This document shows, in pieces, positions 1 to 6,137 of a DNA stretch of 9,106 nucleotides. The notes below the pieces were generated by a model. It saw nothing but the letters and a program-made list of their open reading frames with translations, was not told the origin of the DNA and made no database searches. Position numbers and translations under genes: made by a program. The stretch's first letter is position 1. Every line of letters begins with the position of its first letter. Source of the DNA: an uncultured Roseovarius sp. (GTDB lineage Bacteria > Pseudomonadota > Alphaproteobacteria > Rhodobacterales > Rhodobacteraceae); the NCBI GenBank assembly GCA_913055965.1, contig CAJXKX010000056.1:1-9106 (forward strand). The letters are read 5' to 3'.

Positions 1-1
1 G

Positions 2-427
2 GCGGTGATCGAGGGCGCGGGCAGCGGGCTGCAGCCCACCCGCGAGGCCAGCGCGCAGCTGGCACCCATCCTGCTCGAGAGCGGTCACGGGCTGGTGATG
101 CGCCCCGACGGGCTCGATACCGCGCGCAAGCTGATCGCGCGCGAGGGGGTGCCCGCGGCGACGCTGTTCCGCGATTTCGATGCCGAGGGGCAGAACGCCG
201 CGGCGGTGCGCCGCTTTCTCGACCAGGGCGCGATGCGCGCGGGCAGCCGCGAGGAGGGCGTGATCATGCTGGGCCGCCTGCGCGCCGACACGATCAGCGG
301 GCTGCTGCTCTGGGGCCTGCAGGACCGCGCCGCGAGCGTCGCGCTGGTGCCGGTCTCGGCGGTGCTGCGGCAGGGGCAGCCGCCCGAAGGCGCAGCCGAA
401 GAGGCCGACGCTCCCGCAGGAGAGTGA
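2..427 (+). CDS. Divergent polysaccharide deacetylase, C-terminal part (5' truncated)
   Basis: The reading frame is open from the left edge (base 2) to a TGA at 425-427, giving 141 residues without a natural start; the GTG at base 5 is an internal valine. The fragment resembles the end of the divergent polysaccharide deacetylase family (YibQ/DUF610) of alphaproteobacteria: a stretch like GLVMRPDGLDTARKLIAREG, then RDFDAEGQNAAAVRRFLDQG, then EEGVIMLGRLRADTISGLLLWGL, ending in the family-like VALVPVSAVL. Known members have a carbohydrate-esterase-4-like fold, usually a membrane anchor, and often lie near envelope genes such as ctpA or envC; their substrate is poorly defined. The catalytic core is outside the window, so activity cannot be judged. 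The acidic, alanine-rich tail after VSAVL looks unstructured. It converges on rluE with only 4 bases between the stop codons. The assignment rests on recalled family resemblance. Confidence 0.72.
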   Translation, partial: AVIEGAGSGLQPTREASAQLAPILLESGHGLVMRPDGLDTARKLIAREGVPAATLFRDFDAEGQNAAAVRRFLDQGAMRAGSREEGVIMLGRLRADTISGLLLWGLQDRAASVALVPVSAVLRQGQPPEGAAEEADAPAGE

Positions 428-431
428 CCGC

Positions 432-983
432 TCAGACGCGGAGTTCGCGCCACGCCCCGGGCGCGATTCCGTCCACCGTCCAGCCGCCGATGCGCCAGCG
501 CACCAGTCGTAGCGTCGGGTGGCCGACATGCGCGGTCATGCGCCGCACCTGCCGGTTGCGCCCCTCGGTGATGGTGATCTCCAGCCAGCAATCGGGCACC
601 GATTTGCGGTAGCGCACCGGCGGATCGCGCGGCCACAGGTCCGGGGGGCCGATGCGGCGCACGCGCGCGGGCCGTGTCGGCCCGTCACCCAGCACCACAC
701 CCTGTCGCAGCGCCCCGAGGGCGGCGTCATCCGGCACCCGCTCGACCTGCACGAGATAGGTTTTTTCCATTTTTTGGCGGGGGTTTGCGATCCGGTGTTG
801 AAGCTTTCCATCATCGGTCAGCAACAGCAGCCCCTCGCTGTCGCGATCCAGCCGCCCCGCCGGATAGACACCGGGCAGGTCGATATGATCCGAGAGCGTC
901 GCGCGCGGGCTGCCCGCCGTGCCGACATCGGTGAATTGCGACAGCACCCCGTGGGGCTTGTTGAACAGGATGAGGCGGGCCAT
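432..983 (-). CDS. rluE: 23S rRNA pseudouridine synthase, RluE-like (RsuA/RluB/E/F family)
   Basis: The 183-residue protein converts a uridine in 23S rRNA to pseudouridine; E. coli RluE modifies U2457 near the peptidyl transferase centre. It begins with the family opening LILFNKPHGVLSQFTD. Next comes the catalytic motif GRLDRDSEGLLLLT (residues 43-56, with Asp46 as the expected nucleophile), then KTYLVQVE (74-81), the RluE-typical LWPRDPPVRYRKSVPDCWL (116-134), and GRNRQVRRMTAHVG (141-154). There is no N-terminal S4 domain, as in RluE, and the length fits a compact enzyme. The ATG at 983 is preceded by GAGG at a usable distance, but start codon and GAGG both lie inside a perfect inverted repeat (970-994). 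Its start is 39 bases downstream of the rhodanese stop on the same strand, so it may share that transcript. Two runs of six A in the mRNA (complement of 761-775) are unusual in this GC-rich gene. Confidence 0.93.
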   Translation of the reverse strand: MARLILFNKPHGVLSQFTDVGTAGSPRATLSDHIDLPGVYPAGRLDRDSEGLLLLTDDGKLQHRIANPRQKMEKTYLVQVERVPDDAALGALRQGVVLGDGPTRPARVRRIGPPDLWPRDPPVRYRKSVPDCWLEITITEGRNRQVRRMTAHVGHPTLRLVRWRIGGWTVDGIAPGAWRELRV

Positions 984-994
984 GCCCGCCTCAT
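970..994 (-). promoter_or_regulatory. Perfect 11-bp inverted repeat with the rluE ATG as its loop
   Basis: Bases 970-980 (ATGAGGCGGGC) are exactly complementary to 984-994, leaving only the three bases 981-983, the rluE start codon on the - strand, as the loop. In the mRNA the GAGG ribosome-binding sequence would pair with the CCUC of codons 3-4. A stem this stable could hide the start and restrict initiation unless it is opened, for example by a ribosome finishing the upstream rhodanese gene. The repeat is seen directly; the regulatory role is inference. Confidence 0.5.
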
Positions 995-1022
995 GCCCCA
1001 GCGCCGCGCGCGCGGCAAGCGC

Positions 1023-1646
1023 TCAGTTATGGCCCGGCCAAAGGCCCTCGCGGACCTTGTAGGTCCAGGGCAGGCCCGCGTTGCGCCAGCCGTTGACGGC
1101 GCGCACGCCGTCGTCGTTCTTGTCGCCCTCGAACCCGTCCACGACGTTGTAGAGCGTCACGTCGAGCCCCGCATCGACGAGCCGCCCGATCGCATCGGCG
1201 CTGCGCGAGCCCGAGCGGCACATCACCAGCAGCGTGTCGATGCCCTGCGCCGCGTCGCTGGCCAGCCACGCCTTCATCTCGTCCACGAAGGCGGGGTTGT
1301 CGATCATCTTGTAGACGCCCTTCTTGGCGTTGAAGCCAAGCTCGGGGTCGACGAATTTCGAGGGGATGTTGGCCGCAGCCGGGGTCGGGTAGCCGATCAG
1401 CATCGTCTCGGAGGGCGTGCGCACGTCGATCAGCGCCACGTTGGCATTGCGCTCGAGCACCGCGCCCGCCTCGGCGGCGGTGATGTAGAGCCCGGGCGCG
1501 GTGCGCTTGCTCTCCGGCAGGCTGTCACCGGCGACCGGGGCTACCAGGTCGAGCGGGGCGGCCGCCAGCCCGAGCGGCGCAGCCGAGATCCCGGCGATCA
1601 ACAGCGCCATCGCGCTCCGGCGGCAGGGGTGGGACAGGGTGGTCAT
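1023..1646 (-). CDS. Secreted single-domain rhodanese (sulfurtransferase-like protein)
   Basis: This 207-residue protein has an N-terminal export signal: basic CRR at residues 8-10, a hydrophobic stretch to about residue 24, and alanine-rich cleavage candidates near AAA28-30. The paired arginines could indicate Tat export, although the motif is incomplete. The rhodanese domain follows, with ALIDVRTPSE (71-80), the active loop CRSGSRS with Cys143 as the persulfide-carrying residue, LYNVVDGFEGD (165-175) and NGWRNAGLPW (185-194). The six-residue loop after the cysteine is typical of sulfur rather than phosphate substrates. The start at 1646 was chosen because GGGAG lies about 8 bases upstream; a longer in-frame start at 1670 would put that site inside the gene and sits on the predicted transcription start. 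The open frame continues further upstream but that part is antisense to other features. rluE follows after 39 bases. Likely regulation is described under 1661-1718. The physiological sulfur donor and acceptor are unknown. Confidence 0.88.
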   Translation of the reverse strand: MTTLSHPCRRSAMALLIAGISAAPLGLAAAPLDLVAPVAGDSLPESKRTAPGLYITAAEAGAVLERNANVALIDVRTPSETMLIGYPTPAAANIPSKFVDPELGFNAKKGVYKMIDNPAFVDEMKAWLASDAAQGIDTLLVMCRSGSRSADAIGRLVDAGLDVTLYNVVDGFEGDKNDDGVRAVNGWRNAGLPWTYKVREGLWPGHN

Positions 1647-1660
1647 GGTGTGTCTCCCGT

Positions 1661-1682
1661 TATATTCCATATTTAGAATATA
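1661..1682 (-). promoter_or_regulatory. Candidate SqrR/BigR-type (ArsR family) operator
   Basis: TATATTC (1661-1667) and GAATATA (1676-1682) form perfect 7-bp inverted arms separated by 8 bases. The core reads ATTC-N8-GAAT, the consensus I recall for SqrR of Rhodobacter capsulatus, a persulfide-responsive repressor; the related BigR of Agrobacterium and Xylella controls a sulfur-detoxification operon. A second, overlapping palindrome GAATATATATTC spans 1676-1687. The site covers the predicted -10 and start point of the rhodanese gene, as expected for a repressor. The palindrome is seen directly; the identity of the regulator is inferred from motif and target gene. Confidence 0.6.
1670..1682 (-). 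promoter_or_regulatory. Predicted -10 element and transcription start of the rhodanese gene
   Basis: On the - strand, bases 1682-1677 read TATATT, five of six matches to the sigma-70 -10 consensus. Placing it at -12 to -7 puts +1 at 1670, an A, and leaves a 24-base leader containing the GGGAG ribosome-binding site. There is no good -35 hexamer, which fits a promoter that depends on an activator; the FNR-like box at 1705-1718 is then centred at -41.5. No experimental start is available. Confidence 0.5.
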
Positions 1683-1704
1683 TATTCGCCTGACCAGGCC
1701 TGCC

Positions 1705-1718
1705 TTGACATGGATCAA
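1705..1718 (-). promoter_or_regulatory. Candidate FnrL (FNR/FixK family) box at -41.5
   Basis: TTGACATGGATCAA matches the FNR/FixK consensus TTGAT-N4-ATCAA at nine of ten specified positions. Its centre (1711.5) is 41.5 bases upstream of the predicted start at 1670, the classic class II activating position overlapping the -35 region. In Rhodobacterales FnrL activates genes under low oxygen. This box would couple the rhodanese, and perhaps rluE, to oxygen level. The motif and spacing are seen; the function is inferred. Confidence 0.55.
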
Positions 1719-1755
1719 CCGTCGCGGGGGGGCGGTGCCGCGCGGCAGCCTTGGG

Positions 1756-1800
1756 ATGCGCGGTGGCGCATGGAGGGGCCGGGCACGCGCCCGGTGCCCC
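1756..1800 (-). terminator. Two tandem GC-rich hairpins downstream of the DUF2059 gene (possible terminator, no U-run)
   Basis: ATGCGC (1756-1761) pairs with GCGCAT (1766-1771) around a GGTG loop. CCGGGC (1779-1784) pairs with GCCCGG (1789-1794) around ACGC, extended by GGGG (1775-1778) with CCCC (1797-1800) across a two-base bulge. They begin 25 bases past the stop codon of the - strand gene. Neither is followed by a T-run on the - strand, so this is not a canonical intrinsic terminator; it may be an RNA-stabilising or Rho-assisted end. Confidence 0.3.
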
Positions 1801-1825
1801 GATCCGGCCCCGCGCGACGCCTCGC

Positions 1826-2311
1826 TCAGTCTCCTCCGGGCGCGCGCGTGGTGATCGCCTCGATCCTGGGCATCATGCGCGGCATCGCGTCCTGCAACAC
1901 GGCCGTGATCATCGGTTGCTGTGCCTGGGCCAGTTGCGGCATCTTGCGCATCACCGCGCCGCCATGCTCGGACGTGTAGAAATCGCGCAGCGCGACCAGT
2001 TCCTCGAGGGTCAGCAGATCCGCGAGAACCTCGTCCTGGCGGCGCATCACCTCGGTCAGCGGGCCGGTCAGTTCTTCGGAAAAGAGCGTCTCGATCTCGT
2101 CCACCTGCGCGGGCGAGAGCGCCTGCCGGGTGTTGGCCATCTGCTGCACCATCGGCTGCCAGAGCTGGCGGATGAACTCCTGGATGTCCATGTCGGCCAT
2201 GCTGGCCTCGACATAGTCGCGTGCGACGGCGAGACGCGCCTCGCGGTCGGATTGGGCATGGGCGGGAAGGGCGAGACAGAGCGCCAGAACGGCACCGGTG
2301 ACAAATCGCAT
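1826..2311 (-). CDS. Secreted DUF2059 domain protein
   Basis: This 161-residue protein starts with a clear Sec signal peptide (MRFVTGAVLALCLALPAHA, cleavage predicted after residue 19), so it is expected in the periplasm or attached to the envelope. The mature part is helical. It carries an EFIRQLWQPMVQQM segment (45-58) and a DUF2059-like core, DEVLADLLTLEELVALRDFY then EHGGAVMRKMPQLAQ (about 93-129). DUF2059 has no established biochemical role that I know of. The ATG at 2311 was chosen because the signal peptide starts there and GGAG lies 8 bases upstream; longer in-frame starts lack both. It is divergent from the ABC ATPase gene, with 157 bases between the start codons. The 3' end faces the rhodanese promoter across about 110 bases, in the same direction. 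Confidence 0.8.
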   Translation of the reverse strand: MRFVTGAVLALCLALPAHAQSDREARLAVARDYVEASMADMDIQEFIRQLWQPMVQQMANTRQALSPAQVDEIETLFSEELTGPLTEVMRRQDEVLADLLTLEELVALRDFYTSEHGGAVMRKMPQLAQAQQPMITAVLQDAMPRMMPRIEAITTRAPGGD

Positions 2312-2341
2312 GGGGCAAACTCCGGTCTGAAATGCGCCGCA

Positions 2342-2370
2342 ACAGAACCATGCCACCCCGCCCCTGTCAA
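2342..2370 (-). promoter_or_regulatory. Possible sigma-70 promoter of the DUF2059 gene
   Basis: On the - strand a perfect -35 hexamer TTGACA (2370-2365) is followed after 17 bases by TTCTGT (2347-2342), a poor -10. A start near 2335 would leave a leader of about 24 bases. Position and spacing fit, and -10 elements are often weak in alphaproteobacteria, but the -10 match is only two of six. Confidence 0.33.
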
Positions 2371-2468
2371 CGGCGCGGGGCGGCGGCGCTTGCATGGGGG
2401 GGGTGGGGTTGCTATTGGCAGCGGTCAAAGGCCGACGAAATCGGTCGGAGAGTTGGCGAGAGGCAGCG

Positions 2469-3554
2469 GTGCAGGCTCAACCCCCCCGTCTGGAAATCAG
2501 GAACATCACCCGGCGCTATGACGGGCGGCTGGTGGTGGATGACGTCTCGCTTCGGGTTATGCCGGGGCAGGTGATGTGCCTGCTGGGCCCATCGGGCTGC
2601 GGCAAATCCACCACGCTGCGGATGATCGCCGGTGTCGAGATGCAGGATTCGGGCGAGATCCATGTCGACGGCAGCCTCGTGTGCGACACGATCTTCCGGC
2701 TGCCGCCCGAGCGGCGGCGGATCGGCCTCATGTTCCAGGATTTCGCGCTGTTTCCTCATCTGAGCGTGGCCGAGAACGTGGCCTTCGGTCTCGACGGGCC
2801 CAAGGCGGCGCGGCGCGCGCGGGTGCTGGAACTGCTGGAGCGGGTGCATCTCGCGCATCATGTGGACGCCTATCCGCACCAGCTGTCGGGCGGCGAACAG
2901 CAGCGCGTCGCGCTGGCGCGCGCGCTCGCCCCGCGCCCGCGGATCATGCTGATGGACGAGCCGTTTTCCGGCCTCGACAACCGCTTGCGCGACGGCATCC
3001 GCGACGAGACGCTCGACATCCTGCGCGAGGAGGATACCGCCGTCCTGCTGGTCACGCACGAGCCCGAGGAGGCGATGCGCATGGCCGATCAGATCGCGCT
3101 GATGCGCGACGGGCGGATCGTGCAGCAGGGCGCGCCCTACAATGTCTACAACGCGCCGGCCGATCGCAGCGCGATGGCGTTCTTCTCGGAGATCAACGTG
3201 ATCCGGGGCATCGTGCGCGGCGCGCTGACCGAGACGCCCTTCGGCCAGTTCCTCGCCCCCGGTGTGCCCGACGGGCAGGCGGTGGAGATCGTGATCCGCC
3301 CCCAGCACATCAAGATCGATTTCGACCGGAACGGGCGCGGGCCCAATCCCACCCCGCAGGACGGCACGCCCGCGCGCGGCGTGGTGACGCGGGCGCGGTT
3401 CATGGGGTCGGAAAGCCTGGTGGAGTTCCGGATGGACCACGACGGCTCGCTGATCAAGGCGAGCGTGCCCAATGTCTTCCTGCCCAAGCCGGGCAAGCCG
3501 CTCTGGCTGATGATCCGGCGCGACCGCTGTTTCGTGTTTCCGGCGGCGGCGTGA
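2469..3554 (+). CDS. ABC transporter ATP-binding protein, FbpC/PotA-like (importer type)
   Basis: This 361-residue ATPase has the complete nucleotide-binding set: Walker A GPSGCGKST (40-48), Q-loop FQDFALFPHLSV (Gln90), signature LSGGEQQRVALARAL (139-153), Walker B IMLMDEP (159-165), D-loop SGLD (167-170) and H-loop His197 in LLVTHEPEEA. A C-terminal TOBE-like region (about 240-361, with VEIVIRPQHIKI) is typical of importers for ferric iron, polyamines or related solutes. FALFPHLSVAENVAFGL and the closing region most resemble ferric iron (FbpC-type) ATPases, but substrate cannot be fixed from this subunit. The GTG at 2469 was chosen because homology begins at once (PPRLEIRNITRRYDG) and GAGAGG lies just upstream, though only 4 bases away. 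The upstream ATG at 2394 would add a poorly coding stretch containing an eight-G run. Seven consecutive C occur at codons 5-7. No permease or binding-protein gene is adjacent, so its partners must be encoded elsewhere. Confidence 0.9.
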   Translation: MQAQPPRLEIRNITRRYDGRLVVDDVSLRVMPGQVMCLLGPSGCGKSTTLRMIAGVEMQDSGEIHVDGSLVCDTIFRLPPERRRIGLMFQDFALFPHLSVAENVAFGLDGPKAARRARVLELLERVHLAHHVDAYPHQLSGGEQQRVALARALAPRPRIMLMDEPFSGLDNRLRDGIRDETLDILREEDTAVLLVTHEPEEAMRMADQIALMRDGRIVQQGAPYNVYNAPADRSAMAFFSEINVIRGIVRGALTETPFGQFLAPGVPDGQAVEIVIRPQHIKIDFDRNGRGPNPTPQDGTPARGVVTRARFMGSESLVEFRMDHDGSLIKASVPNVFLPKPGKPLWLMIRRDRCFVFPAAA

Positions 3555-3697
3555 GGCGGGCGGTGTTGGCCTTGAGCGGTCGTTGCCACTTTGGCGATGA
3601 GCCGTGCGGGCGTCCGACCGCGGGTGGGCGCTGAAACGGGTGTGCGGCGCGCTTTATGGTCCCAGATACTTCAATGCTCACGCGGGTGCGCACCGTT

Positions 3698-3732
3698 GAA
3701 AAAGCGCCCGCCCTTGGGGGCGGCCGGGCGCT
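3698..3732 (-). terminator. Intrinsic terminator of the CNNM gene/xerD operon
   Basis: AGCGCCCG (3703-3710) and CGGGCGCT (3725-3732) form a perfect 8-bp stem, with an alternative internal pairing of CCGCCC with GGGCGG. Read on the - strand the stem ends in TTTTT (complement of 3699-3703), the classic hairpin plus U-run. It lies about 80 bases past the stop codon at 3811 and closes the - strand operon. Confidence 0.75.
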
Positions 3733-3740
3733 CGCGCGGC

Positions 3741-3801
3741 GGCGTGCAAGCACGCCTTGCTTCCGCGCGGGGGTCAGGGGCTGAACGTCCGCTCCAGCCC
3801 C
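3741..3801. other. Two further inverted repeats in the convergent 3' region
   Basis: GGCGTGC (3741-3747) and GCACGCC (3750-3756) form a compact hairpin; on the + strand it is followed by TTGCTT, so it might weakly terminate the ABC gene transcript. GGGGCTG (3777-3783) and CAGCCCC (3795-3801) form a second stem around an 11-base loop, directly after the stop of the - strand gene. A 10-bp palindrome GGTGCGCACC also sits at 3685-3694. Bases 3555-3810 otherwise hold no convincing gene on either strand. Confidence 0.4.
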
Positions 3802-3810
3802 GAAGGCCCA

Positions 3811-5118
3811 TCACAGCTTGCGGATCTTGAGCCGCGTGATGCGGTTGTCCTTGCGCGCCATCACCTGGAAGCGGAAGCCGTGGAAGCTGAACACCTGGTC
3901 CACGGTGGGGATGCTCTGCGCCTCGTGGATCACCAGCCCCGCGACGGTATTGGCGGCGTCGTCGGGCAGCGCCCAGTCGGTCGCGCGGTTGAGATCGCGG
4001 ATCGTCATGGCCCCGTCGACGATGTAATCGCCGTCGCTCGCGCGGCGCAGCGGATGGTCCGCCTCGGCGTCGAACTCGTCGACGATCTCGCCGACGATCT
4101 CCTCGAGGATGTCCTCCAGCGTGATCAGCCCCTGCAGCGCGCCGTATTCGTCGACGACCAGCGCGAAATGGCTGCGCATCCGCAGGAACTGGCGCATCTG
4201 CTCGTCGAGCGTGGTGGTCTCGGGTACGAAATAGGGCTCGCGGGCGATGGTGCGCACGTCGAAGCTGTCGAGCTCGGCCGCGCCGGGCCCGCCCGCGACG
4301 GCAAGCTGGTGGATCGCGCGCAGCAGGTCCTTGGCATGCACGATGCCGACGATGTTGTCGGGGTCGCCCTCGTAGAGCGGCAGGCGCGTGTGGTTGCTGG
4401 CGAGGCATTGCGCGAGGATTTCCTGCGGCGGGGCCTCCACGTCGAGCATCTGGATGCGCGAGCGGTGGATCATCACCTCCTCGACGGCGCGGTCGCTCAG
4501 GTCGAGCGCGCCGAGGATGCGGTCGCGGTCCTCCTTTTCGACCACGCCTTCGGATTGCCCCAGCCAGAGCGCGCCCGCGATCTCCTCGCGCACCGCGAGG
4601 ATATGGCTGTCGGGGTCGGTCTGCACGCCGACGCAGCGCAGGATCAGCCGCACAAGCCAGCGCACCGCCGACACCACCGGATCGAAGATGCGCACCACCC
4701 AGACGATCACCGGCGCGGTCCGCGAGGCCGCCTTCTCGGCATTGGTGATGGCGTAGGTCTTGGGCAGCACTTCGGCAAAGATCAGCACCAGCAGCGTCAT
4801 CACCAGCGTCGCCAGCGCCACGCCGCTCTCGCCCAGCAGGCGGGTAAAGAGCGCCGTGGCCAGCGAGGCGGCGAGGATGTTGACGAGATTGTTGCCAAGC
4901 AGCACCGAGCCGATCAGGCGCTCGTTGTCCTCGGTGATCCGGAGCGCGGTTTCGGCCCCGCGCGAGCCCTTTTCCGCCTGAACGCGCAGCTTGCCGCGCG
5001 AGGCGGCGGTCAGCGCCGTCTCGCTGCCCGAGAAGAAGCCCGAGAGCACCAGCAGGCCGAGGATCGACACTGCGGTGATCCAGAAGGTCGCGTCGAGCGT
5101 TGCGGGCAGGGAGTCCAT
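3811..5118 (-). CDS. CNNM/CBS/CorC_HlyC membrane protein (CorB-like, putative magnesium transporter or regulator)
   Basis: This 435-residue inner-membrane protein has the full architecture of the HlyC/CorC (CorB/YfjD, CNNM) family. The CNNM transmembrane domain covers about residues 10-165: first helix 12-30, the conserved SGFFSGSETALTAAS (26-40), LLGNNLVNILAASLATAL (73-90), and a third helix through VLIFAEVLPKTYAI (111-124). A CBS pair follows at about 210-340, including TRLPLYEGDPDNIVGIVHAKDLL and FALVVDEYGALQGLITLEDILEEIVGEI. A CorC_HlyC domain closes the protein (about 360-432, YIVDGAMTIRDLN). Relatives bind Mg-ATP in the CBS domains and move, or control movement of, Mg2+; 'haemolysin' in the family name is historical. 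The ATG at 5118 has GAGGA about 9 bases upstream. It lies 77 bases downstream of xerD in the same direction, with its own candidate promoter in the gap, and ends at a good intrinsic terminator. Confidence 0.92.
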   Translation of the reverse strand: MDSLPATLDATFWITAVSILGLLVLSGFFSGSETALTAASRGKLRVQAEKGSRGAETALRITEDNERLIGSVLLGNNLVNILAASLATALFTRLLGESGVALATLVMTLLVLIFAEVLPKTYAITNAEKAASRTAPVIVWVVRIFDPVVSAVRWLVRLILRCVGVQTDPDSHILAVREEIAGALWLGQSEGVVEKEDRDRILGALDLSDRAVEEVMIHRSRIQMLDVEAPPQEILAQCLASNHTRLPLYEGDPDNIVGIVHAKDLLRAIHQLAVAGGPGAAELDSFDVRTIAREPYFVPETTTLDEQMRQFLRMRSHFALVVDEYGALQGLITLEDILEEIVGEIVDEFDAEADHPLRRASDGDYIVDGAMTIRDLNRATDWALPDDAANTVAGLVIHEAQSIPTVDQVFSFHGFRFQVMARKDNRITRLKIRKL

Positions 5119-5148
5119 CGGTCTTTATCCTCGGGTTGGTTTCGCTGG

Positions 5149-5177
5149 GTTATGGGGGTTCGGTGCCGCGCGTTCAA
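5149..5177 (-). promoter_or_regulatory. Possible promoter of the CNNM gene
   Basis: On the - strand TTGAAC (5177-5172) is followed after exactly 17 bases by CATAAC (5154-5149); each matches four of six consensus positions. A start near 5142 gives a leader of about 24 bases containing the GAGGA site. This would let the CNNM gene be expressed independently of xerD. Confidence 0.4.
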
Positions 5178-5195
5178 GGCGGCGCAAGCGCGCGC

Positions 5196-6137
5196 TCAGC
5201 CCTCGGCGTCGGATTTGCGGCGGGCGGAGGCGGCGAGCGGGTGATGCTCCTCGACCAGCGCGCGCAGCCCCGCGTCGTGCACATGGGTGTAGATCTCGGT
5301 CGTGGCGAGATCGGCATGGCCCAGGAGGGTCTGGATCACCCGCAGGTCGGCCCCGCCCGCCAGCAGATGCGTGGCAAAGGCATGGCGCAGCCTGTGGGGG
5401 GTGACGAGATCGGGCTCGATCCCGGCATGGAGCGCGATCTGCTTGACCAGCCCGTAGAAGCGGTGCCGCGTCAGGTGCCCGGCGCGCCCGGCTGAGGGAA
5501 AGAGCCAGGGCGAGGCGGCGCGCCGCCGGTCCTGCGCGCGGGTGGCGAGCCACGCGGCGAGTGCCGCGCGCGCAGGCGGCGACAGGGGCACGAGGCGCTC
5601 CTTTCCGCCCTTGCCGCGCACCAGCAGCATTTCGGGATCGCCCTGCGCGGCGGCGAGGGGCAGCGCCACCAGTTCGCTCACCCGCATCCCGGTGGCATAG
5701 AGCAGCGACAGCAGCGCGGCATTGCGCACCCGCTCGGGCGCGCCGCGCCCGACCTCGCCCGCGGCCTCGAGCAGGCGCGCGACCTGGTCCTGCGACAGCG
5801 TGCGCGGCAGCGCCGCGCTGCGCCCGGGCCCGCGCAGCCGGATGGCCGGATTGTCGGTTCGCCAGCCCTCGTCTACGGCGAAGCGGTAGAACTGCCGGAT
5901 CGACGACAGCCGCCGGGCGCGGGTGGCGCGCGCCAGCCCCTCGGCATCGCAGGCGACGAGATAGGCTTCGACATCGGCTTGCGAGGCCCGCAGCAGATCG
6001 GGGCCGCGGCGCTCCGCGAGCCAGGCGGCATAGGCGTGCAGGTCGCGGCCATAGGCCATAAGCGTGTTGGAGGCCGCCCCCGCTTCGGCGGCCTGCGCTT
6101 CGAGAAAGGTCTCGATGCGGCGGCTGGCCTCGCTCAT
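5196..6137 (-). CDS. xerD: Site-specific tyrosine recombinase XerD
   Basis: This 313-residue recombinase, with XerC, resolves chromosome dimers at dif under FtsK control. The N-terminal SAM-like core-binding domain (about 5-95) includes NTLMAYGRDLHAY and RRLSSIRQFYRF. The catalytic domain carries all expected residues: Arg152 in ATGMRVSELVAL, the beta-hairpin Lys176 in GKGGKERLVPL, His248 and Arg251 in PHRLRHAFATHLL, His274 in LLGHADL, and the nucleophile Tyr283 in TTEIYTHV. Length and motif order fit the housekeeping enzyme rather than a phage or integron integrase, and there is no adjacent att site or mobile cargo. XerC and XerD are hard to separate by eye; LLAGGADLRVIQTLLGHADLATTEIYTHV favours XerD. 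The ATG at 6137 overlaps the stop of the upstream gene in an ATGA, implying translational coupling. Confidence 0.92.
   Translation of the reverse strand: MSEASRRIETFLEAQAAEAGAASNTLMAYGRDLHAYAAWLAERRGPDLLRASQADVEAYLVACDAEGLARATRARRLSSIRQFYRFAVDEGWRTDNPAIRLRGPGRSAALPRTLSQDQVARLLEAAGEVGRGAPERVRNAALLSLLYATGMRVSELVALPLAAAQGDPEMLLVRGKGGKERLVPLSPPARAALAAWLATRAQDRRRAASPWLFPSAGRAGHLTRHRFYGLVKQIALHAGIEPDLVTPHRLRHAFATHLLAGGADLRVIQTLLGHADLATTEIYTHVHDAGLRALVEEHHPLAASARRKSDAEG

Noticed and set aside
761..775. Two A6 runs in the rluE mRNA as a programmed slippage site
   Set aside because: The codons read Gln-Lys-Met-Glu-Lys-Thr in frame with the family-conserved KTYLVQVE segment, and no classic A-AAA-AAG type heptamer is in the right frame. 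The full-length product is the expected one.
519..1676. Long + strand open frame opposite rluE and the rhodanese
   Set aside because: Low-complexity His/Arg/Ala composition and no family motif; it is the mirror of two confidently identified - strand genes.
1023..2351. A 442-residue open frame on the - strand joining the rhodanese to upstream sequence
   Set aside because: The upstream half is arginine/alanine-rich shadow sequence out of frame with the real DUF2059 gene. The rhodanese has its own signal peptide and ribosome-binding site at 1646.
3757..5244. 495-residue + strand open frame opposite the CNNM gene
   Set aside because: Composition (His, Asp, Arg, Val rich) is that of an antisense frame of a GC-rich gene; no recognisable domain or start signal.
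5196..6137. Integrase of a mobile element or genomic island
   Set aside because: All motifs and length fit housekeeping XerD; it sits in an operon with conserved chromosomal genes and there are no attachment repeats, tRNA or mobile cargo.
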